64,000 nucleotides of DNA, from contig NZ_CABFLM010000115.1 of NCBI RefSeq assembly GCF_901873365.1, positions 1 through 64,000 of the forward strand, given 5' to 3'. This DNA is from an uncultured Aggregatibacter sp. (GTDB lineage: Bacteria; Pseudomonadota; Gammaproteobacteria; Enterobacterales; Pasteurellaceae). Numbering within the stretch: the first letter of the stretch is position 1; each line of letters opens with the position of its first letter. A program made the position numbers and the translations under genes. Under the pieces are notes generated by a model that ran no database searches, was not told where the DNA came from, and worked only from the letters and a program-made list of their open reading frames with translations. Of the stretch, positions 61,989 through 64,000 are shown piece after piece.

Positions 61989-62181
61989 GTTTACACCTCT
62001 TGTTAAGTTAATGTGTTTCGTTATCTAAAATTTCATAAAATAAACGCGACAATCGCGATTAAAAAGAAATTTTAGATGGGGCTAAATGTATAAAAAAAGC
62101 CTGTATATCGCAACAGTTAAGTGGAAGAATATGCTAAAATGTCGCCTTTATTTTAGGCAAAGCAACGCTAAACGAGAACAC

Positions 62182-63387
62182 ATGATGGCAGGCATTTATC
62201 CCCTGAACGGGAGTCTTCAATATTACGCGTGGGGTGGTAACCAGTATCTTCCGGACTTCTTGCATATTATAAAAACGCAAGCGCATTATGCCGAATATTG
62301 GCTCGGCGCACACCCTTCAGCGCCATCACAGTTAATCACCACCAATGGCGAACTGTCATTACTGGATTTTTTACAACAAAATCCCACCGCACTTGGTAGC
62401 CAAAGCCGTCAATTATTGGGCAACAATTTGCCTTATTTACTGAAAATTTTAGACGTTGCCAATCCCCTTTCTATTCAGTTACATCCAACCAAAAAACAGG
62501 CAGAGATCGGCTTTGCGCAGGAAAATGCCGCCGGCATTCCGTTAAATGATCCGAAGCGCACCTATAAAGACGATAACCATAAGCCGGAAATGATGATTGC
62601 TTTGTCCGATTTTTGGCTTTTACATGGTTTTAAAACCAAAGCCAAAATTCTCGATACACTACGCCAACGCCCGTCACTTGCGGAACTGGCAACAAAATTG
62701 GCCTCGCAGAATTTAGCGGATTTTTATGCTGACATTATGTTGGCAACACAAGATCAATTAGCGCAATGGCTGTTGCCGATAATTGATGCGCAACAAAAGG
62801 CTTACGAGCAAAACCAGCTTGCCATGCAAAATCCGGATTACTGGGTACTTTACACATTACACGCCATGAAGATTTCCCGAGACAAGTTAGATGCCGGCTT
62901 AATGAGTTTCTACTTGTTTAATCTGGTTAATTTGCAGGTCGGCGAAGGGATTTTCCAAGCGGCCGGCGTGCCGCACGCTTATTTACGCGGACAAAATATT
63001 GAACTGATGGCCTGTTCCGACAACGTGATTCGTGGAGGACTAACACCAAAACACGTTGATATCGAACAATTGCTAAAAACCATTGATTGTAGCGAAATCG
63101 TCCCTCAAATCATCGCGCCGGCACCTCAAAATCAGGTTTACACCTACCCGACGCCCATTGCCGATTTTGCTTTGAGCAATATGCCTTATGCTAAAAACAC
63201 CGAGATTTCCGACCGCACTTTAAACGGCACGATTTTCTTAGTCATGGCAGGCGAAATCACCTTGGAAGCCACACAACAAAAACTCACGTTGAAACAAGGA
63301 CAAGCGGCGTTCATTGAAGCTGGCACAGACTATCGCGTGCATGGCATGCAAGAAGGCTATGCCGTGCTAGCCGGATTACCGATTTAA
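62182..63387 (+). CDS. manA: Mannose-6-phosphate isomerase, class I
   Basis: Zinc enzyme that interconverts mannose-6-P and fructose-6-P. The 401 residues have NGSLQYYAWGGNQY near the start, LLKILDVANPLSIQLHPTKKQA with zinc ligands Gln and His, DDNHKPEMMIALSDFWLLHG with Glu and His, and AAGVPHAYLRGQNIELMACSDNVIRGGLTPKHVD (in the region 286-319). I chose ATG 62182; the next codon is also ATG. An earlier in-frame start at 62086 adds residues without family support. The remnant manB-like gene at 26 kb shows that mannose interconversion beyond this step has decayed at least in part. Confidence 0.92.
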   Translation: MMAGIYPLNGSLQYYAWGGNQYLPDFLHIIKTQAHYAEYWLGAHPSAPSQLITTNGELSLLDFLQQNPTALGSQSRQLLGNNLPYLLKILDVANPLSIQLHPTKKQAEIGFAQENAAGIPLNDPKRTYKDDNHKPEMMIALSDFWLLHGFKTKAKILDTLRQRPSLAELATKLASQNLADFYADIMLATQDQLAQWLLPIIDAQQKAYEQNQLAMQNPDYWVLYTLHAMKISRDKLDAGLMSFYLFNLVNLQVGEGIFQAAGVPHAYLRGQNIELMACSDNVIRGGLTPKHVDIEQLLKTIDCSEIVPQIIAPAPQNQVYTYPTPIADFALSNMPYAKNTEISDRTLNGTIFLVMAGEITLEATQQKLTLKQGQAAFIEAGTDYRVHGMQEGYAVLAGLPI

Positions 63388-63460
63388 CATCGTTTTCATG
63401 AAAGAAATACTTAACAACGATTTTTATGGCCTCTGATTACATTACAAAAATAGGAACATT

Positions 63461-64000
63461 ATGACCGAACAAACCTTTATTCCCGGCAAAGATGCCGCCC
63501 TTGAGGAAAGTATTGAAAAATTTCAACAAAAACTGACCTCACTTGGCTTCAATATTGAAGAAGCCTCGTGGTTAAACCCGGTGCCGAACGTGTGGTCGGT
63601 ACACATCCGTGATAAAGACTGCCCACAGTGTTTCTCTAACGGCAAAGGCGCCAGTAAAAAAGCGGCATTAGCTTCTGCATTAGGCGAATATTTTGAACGT
63701 CTTTCCACTAACTATTTCTGGACGGATTTCTATTTAGGACAAGACATTGCCAATGGCGATTTTGTGCATTATCCGAACGAAAAATGGTTTCCGATTGAAG
63801 ACGAGGCGTTGTTGCCACAAGGCATTTTAGACGATCGTTTATTTGAACATTTCGATCCAAATCAGGAGCTGACTCCTGAACTTTTGGTGGATTTGCAATC
63901 AGGCAACTATGAGCGTGGTATTGTTACTTTGCCTTATGTGCGTCAATCAGATCAACAAACGGTGTATATTCCACAAAGCATCATTTCTAATCTCTACGTC
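63461..64000 (+). CDS. ycaO: YcaO-family protein (partial)
   Basis: The first 180 residues of a YcaO-type protein, running off the right edge. It starts MTEQTFIPGKDAALEESI, has the Cys pair DKDCPQCF, and GKGASKKAALASALGEYFERLS, the ATP-binding entry of the YcaO domain. In E. coli YcaO takes part in S12 methylthiolation with RimO. TAGGAACATT precedes the ATG. The rest, including the ATP/Mg site, is outside the window. Confidence 0.9.
   Translation, partial: MTEQTFIPGKDAALEESIEKFQQKLTSLGFNIEEASWLNPVPNVWSVHIRDKDCPQCFSNGKGASKKAALASALGEYFERLSTNYFWTDFYLGQDIANGDFVHYPNEKWFPIEDEALLPQGILDDRLFEHFDPNQELTPELLVDLQSGNYERGIVTLPYVRQSDQQTVYIPQSIISNLYV

Overview
The window is a chromosomal segment of a Pasteurellaceae bacterium, most likely Aggregatibacter. 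The 9-base Haemophilus-type DNA uptake signal (AAGTGCGGT or its complement) occurs about 55 times by my eye count, where roughly 0.5 would be expected by chance. Blocks of gene order match Haemophilus influenzae as I remember it: fba-pgk-rna-ferredoxin, uspA-alaS-csrA-galU, cpxR-bamE-yejK-yejL-yejM, and hemH-thioesterase-ydiJ-ompA-grxD. No 16S gene is present, so the species is not fixed. Most of the window is core housekeeping DNA; the unusual content sits between the genes.

Layout. 1-413: end of an IS3-family insertion sequence. 436-8781: glycolysis (fba, pgk), RNase T2, a ferredoxin, an RNA methyltransferase, pssA and the peptidoglycan-recycling pair anmK-murQ. 8808-12508: an iron permease gene (hitB) without its partners, a lipoprotein gene with a Fur-box-like site, and glnA. 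12813-14876: typA and a CAT-anticodon tRNA that looks like tRNA-Ile2. 14951-15578: a REP-element array with a 162-bp period and a tRNA-like structure lacking a normal anticodon arm. 15747-21752: bioB, a toxin-antitoxin pair directly upstream of it, and a thiamine operon (thiD-thiB-thiP-thiQ) under a TPP riboswitch. 21867-22136: a Met-Leu-Gln tRNA operon. 22449-27441: uspA, alaS, csrA, a decayed phosphomannomutase gene and galU. 27523-34568: cpxA/cpxR, bamE, yejK, yejL, yejM and an amidohydrolase. 34577-35240: three copies of the tail of an ABC exporter gene carrying REP elements. 35183-38470: ABC exporter, AraC-type regulator and an AhpD-like protein. 38600-50197: a sialic acid and amino-sugar region. 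50268-55661: a REP element, tpx, hemH, a thioesterase and ydiJ. 56069-64000: ompA, lemA with two TPM-domain genes, grxD, rpsB-tsf, a YegP-like gene, manA and the start of a ycaO gene.

How the genes work together. The 38.6-50.2 kb region encodes a complete route for host sialic acid. SiaP and SiaT import it, NanM sets the anomer, and NanA, NanK and NanE convert it to GlcNAc-6-phosphate. NagE imports GlcNAc by a second route, and NagA and NagB feed both into glycolysis. A SiaR-type regulator and two good CRP-site matches suggest joint control by amino-sugar phosphate and cAMP. The thiamine operon couples uptake (ThiBPQ) to HMP phosphorylation (ThiD).

The most unusual items are two distinct GTAG-headed REP/REPIN families, one of which appears to have split a terminator; a tRNA-Gly-like RNA with an 8-bp acceptor stem and a tetraloop in place of the anticodon; a tandemly triplicated gene tail; and a Fur-box-linked lipoprotein-hitB unit lacking hitA and hitC.
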